Below, in pieces: positions 11,893-22,905 of a stretch of DNA of 64,000 nucleotides. Source of the DNA: Pyropia yezoensis (lineage: Eukaryota > Rhodophyta > Bangiophyceae > Bangiales > Bangiaceae); NCBI GenBank assembly GCA_009829735.1, contig CM020618.1, positions 19,825,346-19,889,345 of the forward strand, in the 5' to 3' direction. Position numbers and translations under genes: made by a program. Under the pieces are notes generated by a model. That model was not told the DNA's origin, did no database searches, and was given only the letters and a program-made list of their open reading frames with translations. The first letter of the stretch is position 1, and each line of letters opens with the position of its first letter.

Positions 11893-14800
11893 CAGTTTCA
11901 CAGTCGAAGCCTGTTTGTTCTGTGAGGGAAGGGTTTACTGCTACTCTGCGTTTAGCCCGTAAAGTCACGTTGCCCCCCAACTCGGTGGCGCACGTGGATG
12001 TTGTAACTGATTATGCGGGGAACGGGTTGGTGCACCCTAACCCCCGTCTTGCTCGCAAGCACCAAGTGCATGTTGCCCTTGGCACGATGGACTCCAAAGC
12101 CGGAGTCCCGTGGAGGATCCAGGTGATGAACCTGAGCTCGTCGCCCAAGTTCTTCAAGTCGGGGGCCAAGTTCGGCTATATCGACCAACACGAGGGACCG
12201 GTAGTAGCGGTCACCCTCAACGCGGGCGCAAGTAGCGACCCGAAGTCCGGAAAGGAGAAGCATCAAGCCAAGTCGGCCGCCTCTCCTCGGCCCCATGTAA
12301 ACATGGAGGGTGTTCCACCCAGGTTGAGGGTTCAAGTTGAACGCCTCTTGGACCAATATCACAAGTTGTGGGATGGTCAATTGGGACTCATGAGAGCTAC
12401 CCAACACCGGATCGAGTTGAAACCCGGTGCGCCCCCTATACGCCAACAACCGTATAGGGGAGGACCCCGTTCAAGGGCCCTCGTTAAGGAGCAAGTTGCT
12501 CGCATGGAGGCCCTCGATGTGATCGAGGCCAGCAACGCCGAGTGGGCGAGTCCGGTGGTGATCGTCCCCAAAGTTGATGGGACCCCCCGGTTCTGTATCG
12601 ACTACCGTAAGCTCAACGAGAGCACGGTGAAGGACAGTTATCCCCTACCTCGGATGGACGACTGTCTGGACTCTCTGGGGGAGGCAAACGTGTTTTCTAC
12701 CCTGGACTGTAACGAGGGGTACTGGCAAAATCCCATTGCCCCGGAAGACAGGCATAAAACTACCTTTACCTGTCACTGTGGTACCTACCTGTGCAAGCGT
12801 CTACCGTTTGGCCTGTGTAACGCGCCGGCAACTTTCCAGCGCGCTATGGACATGATTCTGGCCGGAGTACGGTGGCAGATCTGTCTCGTGTACCTAGACG
12901 ATATCATTGTGTTCTCCCAAAGTCCGGAAGAACACATTGGCCATCTTGGCCAGGTGCTCAAGCTACTTGCTGACGCCGGTGTGTCACTGAAGGCGAGTAA
13001 GTGCCACCTCTTCACTCAAGAGGTGGAATACTTGGGACATGTTGTCCGTCCGGGGCGTCTCAGTGTCAACGAGAAAAACTTGAGGGCCATCCGTAAGGCT
13101 CAGTACCCCCGGACCCAGACCCAGATGAGGAGCTTCCTCGGGATGTGTAACGTGTACCGACGTTTCACCAAGGGCTTCGCCAAGGTGGCGAAGCCGTTGA
13201 ATGAGTTAGTGAGCTCAACGCTACCGAAGAACCTGCCTCCCCCAAGTCGGGTGGAGCAGGAATCCTTTGAGACTCTTCGGGACCTTCTGCTGAAGCCCCC
13301 TATCCTGGCTATTCCCAGGTTGGGAGGCCACTACATCCTGGATGTGGACGCTAGCTACGACCAACCTGGTTGTGTGTTGCTTCAGCAGCAGCCGGACAAG
13401 GAATACTTGCCGGTGGGATACTTCAGCAAGGGGCTAAACTCGGCCGAGAAGAACTACGGAGTCACCGAGTTGGAAGGACTCGCAGTGGTGTGGGCGGTGA
13501 CGTCACTTCGTCACTACCTAGAGGGTGAGAAGTTCCTCATCCGCTGTGACCACCGCGCGTTGCAGTTCATCTTCAAGACGGACTGCACGAACACTCGTCT
13601 CAACCGGTGGAGGGTGCGACTTGCACCCTTCAACTTTGATATTGAGTACCGACCTGGCAGGCAACATGCCCTTGCCGACGGCCTCTCTCGGGTACCTACC
13701 GAGGGACTGGACACCACCCCAGTCGATGAGGACATCCCCATCGTGGGGGTAGTCACACGCTCGGGTCAAGCGTTGAACCCCGAGGCGCCAGGGAACAAGA
13801 AGTACTTGCCCCTGTCCCTGGACGAGGTGGTGAAGGCCCAGGCCGAAGATCCCTTCTGCAAGTCGCAGAGGGATACACTGGATACAGTGGCGGAGACGCG
13901 ATTCTTTCTGGGAGATAATGGCCTCCTCATGAGGAGGGGGGTATTCCAGGGAACCGAACAACTTGTCGTCCCCGCATCCCTCAAGGACAGTATCCTTGAG
14001 AGGGAGCACAACGCTCCCACGGGTGGACACCTGGGGTCTAGTAAACTGTACCAGACCCTGAGGACCAGGTACTACTGGCCGTCCATGGTGGTGGACATCT
14101 ACAGTTGGGTGGCTGCCTGCACAAGTTGTGCACAGAACCGTCTGATGGAACGGCGGCCTACTACGGCTATGCTATTGTTCCCGGCCAAGGAGCCCTTCGC
14201 CGCGTTGGCGATGGACATCCTTGGGCCACTGCCACTGACCGAGGAGGGCAACCAGTACCTTCTGGTCATCTGTGACCGCTTCACGAAACTTACGCGAGCG
14301 ATCCCACTGGCAGAGATCACGGCCATGTCGGTCGTGTCAGCCTTCCTAGATCACTGGGTTGCCGCGTATGGCATTCCGGATAGTACACTATCGGACAATG
14401 GACCGCAATTTGCGTCTGTACTGTTTCAGGGAGTGCTGGATATGTTGGGGGTTAAGGCAAACTATGCCACCCCCTACCACCCACAAACTAATGGGCAGGT
14501 GGAGCGCTTCAACAAAACTATTGTTAGGCAGCTGCGCCACTATGTGAGTGAGCACGTGAAGACGTGGGACCAATACATTTCTATTCTGACCACTGCCTAC
14601 AATTCGCAGGTTCACTCATCTACTGGGGAAGTACCCCTCGCTTTTGTGACCCCCCGTCGCGTGCCGTCTATTGCCGTGCGGCGGCCGCTCCCAACTAGGG
14701 AGGATGGTGGCAGGACGCCTACTCCTACTGAGAGTAAGGCGGAGTTCGCTGCTAGGCTTGAGAACCTCATACCTAAAGTCAGGGCTGAGATGGACAAAGC

Positions 14801-15305
14801 ACAAAAGCGCTACAAGCGTACCTTTGACAAAAAGGTGCGCAACGCCAAGCATGTCCCCGAGCAGGGTGACTGGGAATTGGTCCACTCACACACCCCAACT
14901 GGGGGTAAGTTGGTGTTCCAGACGAAGGGGCCGTACCAGGTCCTTCGTACTGATGGGCGGCGCTTCATCATCGAAAGTGACGATGGGGTCCGCACAGTGA
15001 ACGGACAGGACGTGGTCAAAGTTGCACCACCGCCTGCAGGCGACCCAGCTTGGGCACGTGCGCTGGAAGCGTGGCGCCTCCCCTCGCTGCCTGCGGCCAA
15101 ACAGGGCCCGCAGGAGTACGTGTTCGATAAGTTCATCGACCACGGCTGGGATGAGGACACTGACCGCCTCATGTTGAGGGTGCGTTGGTTTGGCTACAAA
15201 GCCAAGGATGATACGTGGGAGTATGTGGAGGACCTTCCCGCTGAGAAGGTCCGGGCGTACTGTGCCCGCAATGAGATAGACCCTAACAGCCCTCCCTCAA
15301 CGTGA
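11880..15305 (+). other. pol: LTR element: pol region (RT, RNase H, integrase, chromodomain)
   Basis: This is one long open frame. Seen in order: reverse transcriptase with FCIDYRKLNEST and the YLDDIIVFS catalytic motif; RNase H beginning near LDVDASYDQPG; integrase with its HHCC zinc domain (EREHNAPTGGH to CTSCAQNR) and catalytic core (MDILGPL, LSDNGPQF, NGQVERFN); and a C-terminal chromodomain (LMLRVRWFGYKAKDDTWE). Chromodomains of this branch bind modified histones and steer insertion. RT-RNaseH-IN order defines Ty3/gypsy rather than copia. Confidence 0.95.
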
Positions 15306-15416
15306 GGGAAGGCCGAGCAACAGTGCCAAGAGAGTGCTTCAAGTCGAAGTGGTACGTAGAGTGGCTTTTAACTACAGCCCTAACCCTCACACTCTCACAA
15401 CAAAGGCAGCTGCCAA

Positions 15417-17531
15417 CTAGGCATGCATGCTAGACTCACCAAGCCCACGGCCCTCGCCCTCACGTGGAGGCGAGCGGCGAGACCCACGCCGATAACGGTC
15501 TCCACTCGTTGGAAGGGGCGGCGGCTCCAAGTCGGAACCGTCGCGCCCCTCACGGTCGCGCAAGTGGCGCCGACCGTGGCTACTCTTCTGCCTGGTCTTG
15601 CGCGCAAGTTTGCGACGCAGACGCTGGACAGACTCCGTCTCCGACGGGGTAGAGGACTTCGAGACGGAGTAAGACAACTCGTCTTCCGACACGGAGGGAG
15701 AGCGCCGCGAGTGTCGGCGACGACGGCGAGGAGGCGAGTATGCCCGGCTCGCGCGACGTTTGCCACGCCCAAGTGGGGCTGGCTGGGGCATAATAGCCCC
15801 AATGCGAGCCAACTCGGCCGTCATAAACTCCGCCACCGACTCGCAACTCGCGGTCGCCACTGCAGTACGAACGCGCTCCTCAAGTTGAGGAGTCTCGGAA
15901 GTTTGGAGGGTTGCGGTCGACGCGGCCAACCAGGAAATGGTACGCACCAACGTGGTGATCATCATCTCTGAGGTTAGAGGCGTGGGCTGTAACACCAACT
16001 TGGGGTATACCGTCAAGAGGGTGGCCCCCAAGTTGGGGGACACCGGGGTGGTCGACTCAATGGCCACGCTAATCGGGATGTCCCCGTGCGGTTGGAAGGG
16101 GACAGGAGGAAGCGGAGGGACCCGCCGAGGTGGCGGGACCCGGGTGTAACTGCGACCCCGACTTGGGGCCCCCGCAGTAGGTTGAGTCATGTGGTCATCG
16201 TATGAGGGCACGGCCATAACTATGGGCTTGTCCGGGGGTGGCGCAGTGTGGCGATCCACCCCCGGGGCATACGGGTAGTCCCCGACGCCCAACCCCTCTC
16301 GTAGGACCACACGGCCGTCGTGAAGCTCACGAGCGACCCATACGAACTGGCGAAGTGCGCCATCGTCCTTGGGCCCACGAGTGGGGCGGCGCAACTTGTG
16401 CTCAATGCTCTCCCACTCGATAAACTTGTGGAGGCGGAGCATCTCCTCAAGTAGAGTGAGTTGTCCTGATGAGCACCCCTCAGCAACTAGCTGAGGGGTG
16501 AGCTGTTCCAAACCCTGGATGAGCCGGAGGGGGAGATGCCAGAGCATCCCCCGCCGCTGAACACAAGACACCCAGGTCGACATGACCTCGAGGAGCCACT
16601 GGGTGGCCAACATGGCCCACACCAGATGATCAGGGCCAGCCGTCAACATGACGGAGCCAAAGTGGTCAAGCAACCGTGGCAACAACGCCGGGAACCCGTA
16701 GGGGACTTCAACTTGAGGCCACCACTCGGGCTTCTTCGGGTAGTATTGCTCCTTACTGGCAGCAGACTGCTGAGGAAACTCAAGTTGAGCCGAGGTCACC
16801 AAGTAGGGACCTCGCCGGAAGTCCTTCTCCATCCGCACATCAAAGTGATGAGTGTGCGGATCGGCCTCGTGAAGGTACGGGGGGCGAGCTGCCACCGCGT
16901 CCCAAGTGAAAGTCGGCAAGTCGCCGGGACCCGGGATAGTTCCCCCGCGGTCCACCATGGCCTTGGCCCGTTGTACGTCTTCGACCTCCTCGTCGTCCAG
17001 GAAGGCAAACTGGTCCGTCCTGAAGCCGGCAGGGAGCCCGACCCTACGGGGATACTTCTCCCGTAGGCGGTCCTATACCCGACCCATCGCTGCGCCAAGT
17101 CGGCCACAGCGAAGAACAGTCAACCCCTCCTCATACAGAGGCCAAGCGGGGTAAAACCACCGCCCCAAGGCCTCACGCGGGACAACTTGTCCCGCCTCCG
17201 GGGGAGATCCCGCCGTCAACCCAAAGCCGGGTGACGCGGGAGTCCCATCCCCCGGAACGATCGCGGAGCCCCCGCCGGAAGTCCCGGCAGGCGCTGCACC
17301 GTAGGAGGTGTCCTCCATGCGCTCATCGAGAGAGTCCGTCTCCACTCCCGGAGTCGCCATGGCTCTCCCCAAGTTGGGGAGAGACGCCCTGGCTATCGCG
17401 GCACGAGACCCGCCTCGAGTTGAGGGGGACTCGGATCGTGGGTAGACGGGTGGCCTCCCCAGCGTGGGGCGGCCCCGTGTAAGGTGAAGGAGAAGTGGTG
17501 GTGGTGGTGAGGTATGAACCGAGGAGAGCAA
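15417..17531 (-). other. LTR element: long antisense open frames between pol and the 3' LTR
   Basis: The minus strand here is open over about 2 kb: a 513-codon frame at 15417-16958 and shorter frames towards 17531. The main frame has a folded-looking Trp- and Leu-rich first half (for example EYWPQ-like and LLPRLLDHFGSVML, LVWAMLATQWLLEVM), a Pro-rich linker and a basic Arg/Ser-rich tail (RRRRRHSRRSPSVSEDE). I do not recognise the family. The plus strand lacks an env-like frame. Some plant Ty3/gypsy lineages (Tat/Ogre, Athila relatives) are known to carry extra frames here, sometimes antisense; whether this is the same kind is inference. Confidence 0.7.
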
Positions 17532-17685
17532 GCTGTCGAGTGGGCAAGCTTGAGGAGAGGGGCGGTCAAAGTGACCGCCGCCACATCCGCGTTACGTACT
17601 CAAGGGGGGACAGCAAGTCGCGCCCCCCCCAACGCCAAGACGTGCGTTTACGCACCCCCTCACAGGGCCGACCGGGTCGGTCGGA

Positions 17686-17701
17686 ACTGAGGAGAGGGGA
17701 G
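17686..17701 (+). other. Polypurine tract of the LTR element
   Basis: ACTGAGGAGAGGGGAG runs directly into the TG that starts the 3' LTR. It is the expected plus-strand primer site at the expected place. Confidence 0.85.
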
Positions 17702-18169
17702 TGTGGCAGTATTGACCCCCAGGTAGGGGGCAACACGTGCCATGCAAGGGGCGGCAGGCCACTAGCCTGATCCGTTCCTCCCCCTGCATTTGGGTCCATA
17801 TTCCCTAAGTTTGGGATAGTTAGCTTAGTAGTAAATCGAACTTGGATTTGGGGGTTTTCTGCATTTATCGTTTTGAATTTTCGTGTGGCCCGGTGGGCAG
17901 GTGCTGGGGTGGGAGATTCTGAGTGGCGAGAGTCTGAGGGGACCCTGGGGGGATAAGGGGAGGGACAGCGGGGCTTGGCCCTGCGTCCCCGTCCCGACCA
18001 AGAAACTGTTGGACCACACACCATCTTCTTGTTTGTTGGTGGGGGGTTTGCCCCACAACAGGGACAGAGTGTGTGCGACTTGCACTTCTTCCGGTTCCCC
18101 CGACACGGGAGGCAGCCCTCGCACACCGCCCCAACTTGGGTGCCGTGTGTGCGAGTGGTTTTTGCCACA
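17702..18169 (+). repeat. 3' LTR
   Basis: The LTR is 468 bp with TGTGGCA/TGCCACA ends. It differs from the 5' LTR by five substitutions and one indel and is followed by the target duplication GACGG. Confidence 0.96.
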
Positions 18170-18957
18170 GACGGGACGGAGGCGGAGACTGGGAAGCGCA
18201 AGTACTACCCGCTGGAGAAAGATGTCCCGTGCTGGAAGGTGCTGCGCCACTCGGACAAGTGGAGCGGCGCCGCTGTATAGGCCGCCCCGGGAATCGGCAC
18301 CTGAAGCGGCATGAAGAGCAGCGGGACGAGCGAGCTTGAGGACCCTGAGACGGACGACCCGCGGATGGCCCCCGCACGGGTGGCGAGGTCGAGGGCCCTG
18401 CACGCAAGTTTGACCCTCGCACACCTGGCACCAAAGCGGCAAAGCGTGGCCGCAAGGAAGACGTTGCGGCTGCGCGGGCAGTGCGGGCCAGCACTGAAGC
18501 ACTCCAGGCTGTGGAAAATGCCGCGGCAGAGCGGTCGGCCATTATCCTTTTCAACCAGCCCAACATGCGCGATACGGAGGAGGCGAAGCTGTTTATGCGT
18601 ACCAAGGCGCACCAGATGCTGAAGGCGGCCAGCATCCCTCTCGACCCCGAGCTGGCCAAGTCCTGGACCCCCCCGACGGTGAGCCCGGCCGCGGCAATGG
18701 ACGCCACGACCGGGCCCGCTGTTCATGAGATTTCAGACGAGGAAGAGGACAACGACGACAGTGTGCGACCGCCGCCGCCCCCCCCCGCCGCCCCGGTGCA
18801 CATGGTGCCGTTGCCCGCCCCTGCGGCTGGGCCTTTGGTGGAAACTGTTGAAGCGACCCTGGACCCTCCCGTGCAGCCGCCCACGGGACCGGAGGCAGCC
18901 AAACGCGCGCAAGTGCCCCCAGCAGCGAATGGCTCTCCGCGCTCCAGCCCCTGAACT

Positions 18958-20352
18958 GTTGTGCTCCCTGTTCTCGCGCTCTCGTGCGCGGCCAAAGCCC
19001 AACTGGCAAAGGCGGCGGCCGCAGCGAAGTTGCAGAACACGTCACAGGGCGCCACGATACCCCTCGATGAGTCCGACCATTTCTCTGGGCTGTCCTCGCC
19101 CCGCGGGCGGGCGCGGACTCCCCGCCTTTCTGACCAATTCAGGAGTGAATCTGATAGTGATGCCGGCATGTATTTTTGTACCTGGGAAGTGTTTGTGCAT
19201 GTTGCTTGTGCTCGTACGAGACCGTGGGAATCAAAGGGTTTTTTTTTACACCCATTGGGCAGGGTGCTGTTTTTTTTTCCTATACCTCATGTTTGTCCTT
19301 GGTGAACCAGAGCATCTTGGCAACTAAGTGCGTTCGGTGCCCTCAGGCGGGCGTGTGCCTGCGGGGGGCTGCGGGCCGACGGCGGGCCGCGTGCCGAAGG
19401 GGGGCCGCGTGCCGACGGACCGTGGGCTGTGAAGCCGCCACGGGCCGTCGGGGGTGCGCGGACCGTCGGGGGTGTGCGGGCCGTCAGGGGTGCGCGGGCC
19501 GTCAGGGGTGCGCGGGCCGTCGAGAGTGTGCGCGCCAGGGGTCTGCTACGTGACGTCGACCCAGTGTCGGGCGCCGAGGTCGCTGAGGATGTCGGGCCGG
19601 CCGCCAGTGCCGAGGAAGAGTATATTGAATCTGATGTGGATCTCACTGCGATTCAACAATCGGTTGATCAATAGAAACATTCCGTGAAAAAGTACCACAT
19701 GGGTTGTTTCTTTCGTTCGGTGTGATTCGTGGAACCCGCTACGTGCGTATTACAATTCCCATGACAAGCCGAACGCAGGGGGCAACACGACTGCACAATC
19801 GCAGGGAGAGCCAAATCAAAAACGGAATCGCAAGTCACTGCCAGGTAGGAAGTCGAACTACCTGAAGCTACCACGTCTGACGAGCCACCCACAATTGGGA
19901 TGCCATCAACGAATTCGTGATGGGTGTCAGCGACCCGTGCCGGCCAACAGGGCGACAGGGTGCAGGGAAGAGGATGGAGATGGTGACGGTGTTGCGTCTG
20001 GGGAAGAAGACGGCGCGACGTCGGTGGTGATCGAGGGGGTCTCAAAGGGTTAAGGTCGTCTTTGTTCTGTGTCTGTGGTTGCCCCTCCGGTCTCCCCCGG
20101 TGGCGCCGACACCCACGCACTATTTACTCGCGTCGGGGCACCCGAGGTGCCCCAATGCATGCGTTTCACTGTCGCGCCACCGGTAGGCACAAAACGGCCC
20201 AAAAACAAAGCATGGCTCTCCGAACAAAGCATGGGCGGGCGTGCGCACTAAAGAAGTGCAGCCCCAGTTTGCCCCGAACAAAGGGGTTCCGGCGTGCGAC
20301 GCCTTGTGCGCCGCCTTAGCCGGCTCCAGACGCCAGTCGGTCCAAATGTCCG
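18958..20352. other. Intergenic or transposon-derived DNA with a short GC-rich minisatellite
   Basis: This follows the end of the SANT/Myb-like gene. It holds T-rich stretches near 19230-19280, the minisatellite at 19370-19540, and a less GC-rich part at 19660-20050. 20053-20340 could include the 5' end of the Plavaka-like element, since C-x-C followed by H occurs in one frame, but this is too weak to call. Confidence 0.45.
19370..19540. repeat. GC-rich minisatellite, 18-bp units
   Basis: About 4.5 units of GGGGTGCGCGGGCCGTCA-type sequence (18 bp) run from about 19450 to 19535. They are preceded by imperfect GGGCCGCGTGCCGA-type units from 19370. The unit length is a multiple of three, so all frames stay open and code repeated hexapeptides; nothing else suggests coding. 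Confidence 0.8.
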
Positions 20353-20820
20353 TGTGGCAAAAACCTCTCGCACACGCGACACCCAAGTTGGGGCGGTGTA
20401 CAAGAGCTGCCTCCCGTGTCGGGGGAACCGGAAGAAGTGCAAGTCGCACACACTCTATCCCTGTTGTGGGGCAATCCCCCCACTGACAAAAAAGAAGATG
20501 GTGTGTGGGCCAACAGTTTCTTGGTCGGGACGGGGAAGCAAGGCCAAGCCCCGCTGTCCCTCCCCTTATCCCCCCAGGGTCCCCTCAGACTCTCGCCACT
20601 CAGAATCTCCCACCCCAGCACCTGCCCACCGGGCCACAATAAATTCAATACGATAAATGCAGAAAACCCTCAAATCCAAGTTGGATTTACTACTAAGCTA
20701 ACTATGCCAAGCTTAGGGAATATGGACCCAAATGCAGGGGGAGGAACGGGTCAGGCTAGTGGCCTGCCGCCCCTTGCATGGCACGTGTTGCCCCCCTACC
20801 TGGGGGTCAATACTGCGACA
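20353..20820 (-). mobile_element. Solo LTR of the same Ty3/gypsy family
   Basis: This is 468 bp in reverse orientation, matching the flanking LTRs of the 8.8-18.2 kb element along its whole length, but with clearly more differences than those two have from each other. One end is TGTGGCA, the other an altered TGCGACA. It shares two variants with the 3' rather than the 5' LTR of the neighbour. The flanking five bases (GTCCG, GGTAT) do not match, so it may stem from recombination between different copies. It is older than the full element and abuts the Plavaka-like coding remnant. Confidence 0.92.
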
Positions 20821-21365
20821 GGTATTGCCGCTCGTCTCCTGGTATTGATCGTGCTTGTAGCCCACAATCTGCACCCAGTGCGGATAATCATTGTCAATGT
20901 GAAAGCAGACGACGAGGAGTGGATCACCAGTGCCTGCGTACAGTCCGTGGCGACGAAAAAGGGGTCCGGTGGCGCAGAGTTGTCTACGCAGCGGCGCATT
21001 GGCATCCTGAATCGCGTGCTCTACCTCTCACTGCGCGACTTGATCAATTCCAGCCATAACGGGTCCAAGGTTGTGGCTGCGGATGGCCGTGAGCTCCTCG
21101 CTTTTCCGGGCCTGCTAATGCACATTTGTGACTTGCCAGAGGAGCGGGCCGTGCTGTGTCGAAATCCCAGGCAATGCTCTAAGCCTTGCAGTACGTGCGA
21201 CACGCATCTGATGTCGCTGTCTGAGCCGTCGGCATTGACAGGTATGGAGCGGAACATCCTCAATACGCTGCACCCCCAGCTGGAGGCCGCGACTTACTTG
21301 CTGCACGGGCTTGAACATCAGCGGAGGCTGCATATCGAGAAGTCCGTGGGCGTCAATAGCTACAT

Positions 21366-21564
21366 GTGGAATAACGAAAATGTAGACATCGGAGAGTCGG
21401 AATCGAACCGGGGCCCTTGAGAAGTAAGTGGAATGGCGCGCTCAAACCACTAGGCAACCAGGCCAAATCCCTGACATCTTGAGCCAGATTTGGGGTTTTG
21501 TCCTCATCTCATTACGAGTGCCTACCTTTTAGGGAAGCCGATCGGTGATTATGTATTATGCGAC
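21366..21564 (-). repeat. tRNA-related 199-bp short interspersed repeat, copy 1
   Basis: The repeat is flanked by a 7-bp duplication GCTACAT (21359-21365 and 21565-21571), which proves insertion; without it the Plavaka frame reads straight through (VNSY then MPALAA). Read on the minus strand its second half is tRNA-like: a degenerate A box (CCTAGTGGTTTGAGCGC) and a perfect B box (GGTTCGATTCC) ending GACTCTCCG as in many serine or leucine tRNAs. The acceptor stem does not pair, so it is not a working tRNA gene. Confidence 0.85.
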
Positions 21565-22905
21565 GCTACATGCCGGCTCTGGCGGCCATGGGCGGCCTGA
21601 CGACGGCCCCCTTCATGTTGTACAAGACTATCGGGTTCGATGTCCTCCATGTACGTTTCAAGCCCTGCCCGTTTGCGTCCTTGTGTTTTCTTCATCTCGT
21701 TGTTAGTTGCTCCCTGCGCGTCATGCGGTACCTATCACCCTCTGTGCGCCGCCTTTCTACTCTCTTCTGCCTTGATCGTGACACATTGTGCAGCTGCTTG
21801 ACCTCGTCGTTACTCGTCTGCTTGTGTACCGCTTGGTGCAAGTAGTTCCTTCCTTGTGCGAGGGTCACGATTCTTTGTGTGGCTCCCTTGTCGCGACGTA
21901 CGCGGAGTCCAACGGCCGGCTGCAGCTTCTTGGGCGGCGGTGCAGGGCGACGCTCGCCGGGTCGGAGTACGTACTAAGCGCAGTTACCCCGCTGCCCGAG
22001 CATATCTTCTCATGGTCTGCAGCGTCAGAGGGCGAGCAGTGTACGGGCGAGTGCCCGCAAGCAGTGCAACTCATGATAGGCTGGAACAGCGAGGGGGATT
22101 GGTCTGACATCCTTCGTCCTCTGTCTTGTCGCGCGGTGGCGCATGGTGTATGCTCGCTGCAACTCGGTTTCTGCGCCTTGCGGCTACGTTATGTCTGCAA
22201 AAGACAGACAATCGACCTTCACAGGCAGGGAGCAGTGGCACGGTGCGTGGGTCTTACCTTTCTTGGTGGCCGGCATCTTTGACCGGGGCCGCCGCAAGCC
22301 CACCACGCAGTCCCCACCTCCAGCTGCCGTCCAGCAGCGTGCCCCTCAACAGGACGCCACATGCGCCTCAGCTGCTGGAACCGTCAATGGCACTGCCGCG
22401 CCGCCCGCGCCAGAGACGCACGTTAATGCTGGCAGCGGCGTCGCCGGTGACGAGAATGAAGAAGCGAGTGCTGCCATCGCTGCTGGGCGCGATGGTCAGC
22501 CCGCGCAGGACGCCGACCCCGCGCGCGAGCTCCTGCGCGGCCTTTGGGGTATTTTCAACGTCGGGGAAGATGCAGCTATCCTTGGAGACGCGGAGGAGCT
22601 GGGTGCCGACCACACGAACGACGAAATCGACAAGGAGGACTTGAGCGCCGCCCAATCCACCCCGAAGTCTGACTGGGGTGCTTATCGTTGGGCGTTCCCG
22701 GCCAACCCTCCTCACGCGGCCATCACTGCAACTTTTTCAGAGTACGCCCTCCTCGTTGGGCGCATCACGCGCCACTTGGGTCCGGCAGTGGCATCCCCAA
22801 TGACTGTGGCTGAGGGAGAGGAGATTGCCACGCAGGCGCAGGATTTTGTTCTGTGTTACGCCGTCCCCATTTTGGGGCCACTGCACACTACAAAAGGGCA
22901 CCAGT

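Larger units (their letters stand above)
8789..18174 (+). mobile_element. Ty3/gypsy LTR retrotransposon (chromovirus), near-complete, with 5-bp target duplication
   Basis: The element spans 8794-18169 and is flanked by GACGG at 8789-8793 and 18170-18174. Both LTRs begin TGTGGCA and end TGCCACA. They differ by only five substitutions and one 1-base indel over about 467 bp, so the insertion is recent. Parts in order: 5' LTR, primer-binding site, gag, protease, pol (RT, RNase H, integrase, chromodomain), about 2 kb of antisense open frames, polypurine tract, 3' LTR. The order RT-RNaseH-integrase plus a C-terminal chromodomain places it in the chromovirus branch of Ty3/gypsy. It looks close to whole. 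It lies inside the SANT/Myb-like gene. A solo LTR of the same family lies at 20353-20820. Confidence 0.95.
7586..18957 (+). pseudogene. SANT/Myb-like, NAM-associated-type gene (PIF/Harbinger ORF1-like), split by an LTR element
   Basis: The 5' part (7586-8793) and 3' part (18170-18957) are separated by the LTR element. The Pro/Arg-rich N-terminal region holds a 42-T run (8232-8273). A SANT-like domain follows at about 8430-8793: VELTCLSQAWPVK, then DNIVGTDQRGAEIY and the SISKTWYEVKKRASSF segment, the layout of plant-type Harbinger ORF1 proteins. It resumes right after the insertion with TEAETGKRKYYPLEK and CWKVLRHSDKW, the C/W-LR-KW signature of the family. A TGA lies inside the domain near 8483 and another stop near 18278. 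From 18385 another frame gives TKAAKRGRKED, an Ala/Glu-rich helix and IILFNQPNMRDTEEAKLF, typical of the NAM-associated C-terminal domain, then a Pro-rich tail ending at 18957. These proteins help the transposase bind DNA. The copy is dead from the stops, a frame change and the insertion. No transposase or TIRs were found. A host SANT gene is the alternative. Confidence 0.6.

Noticed and set aside
19429-19687. Small frames with repeated GPSGV/GARAV peptides
   Set aside because: They are explained by an 18-bp minisatellite that keeps all frames open.
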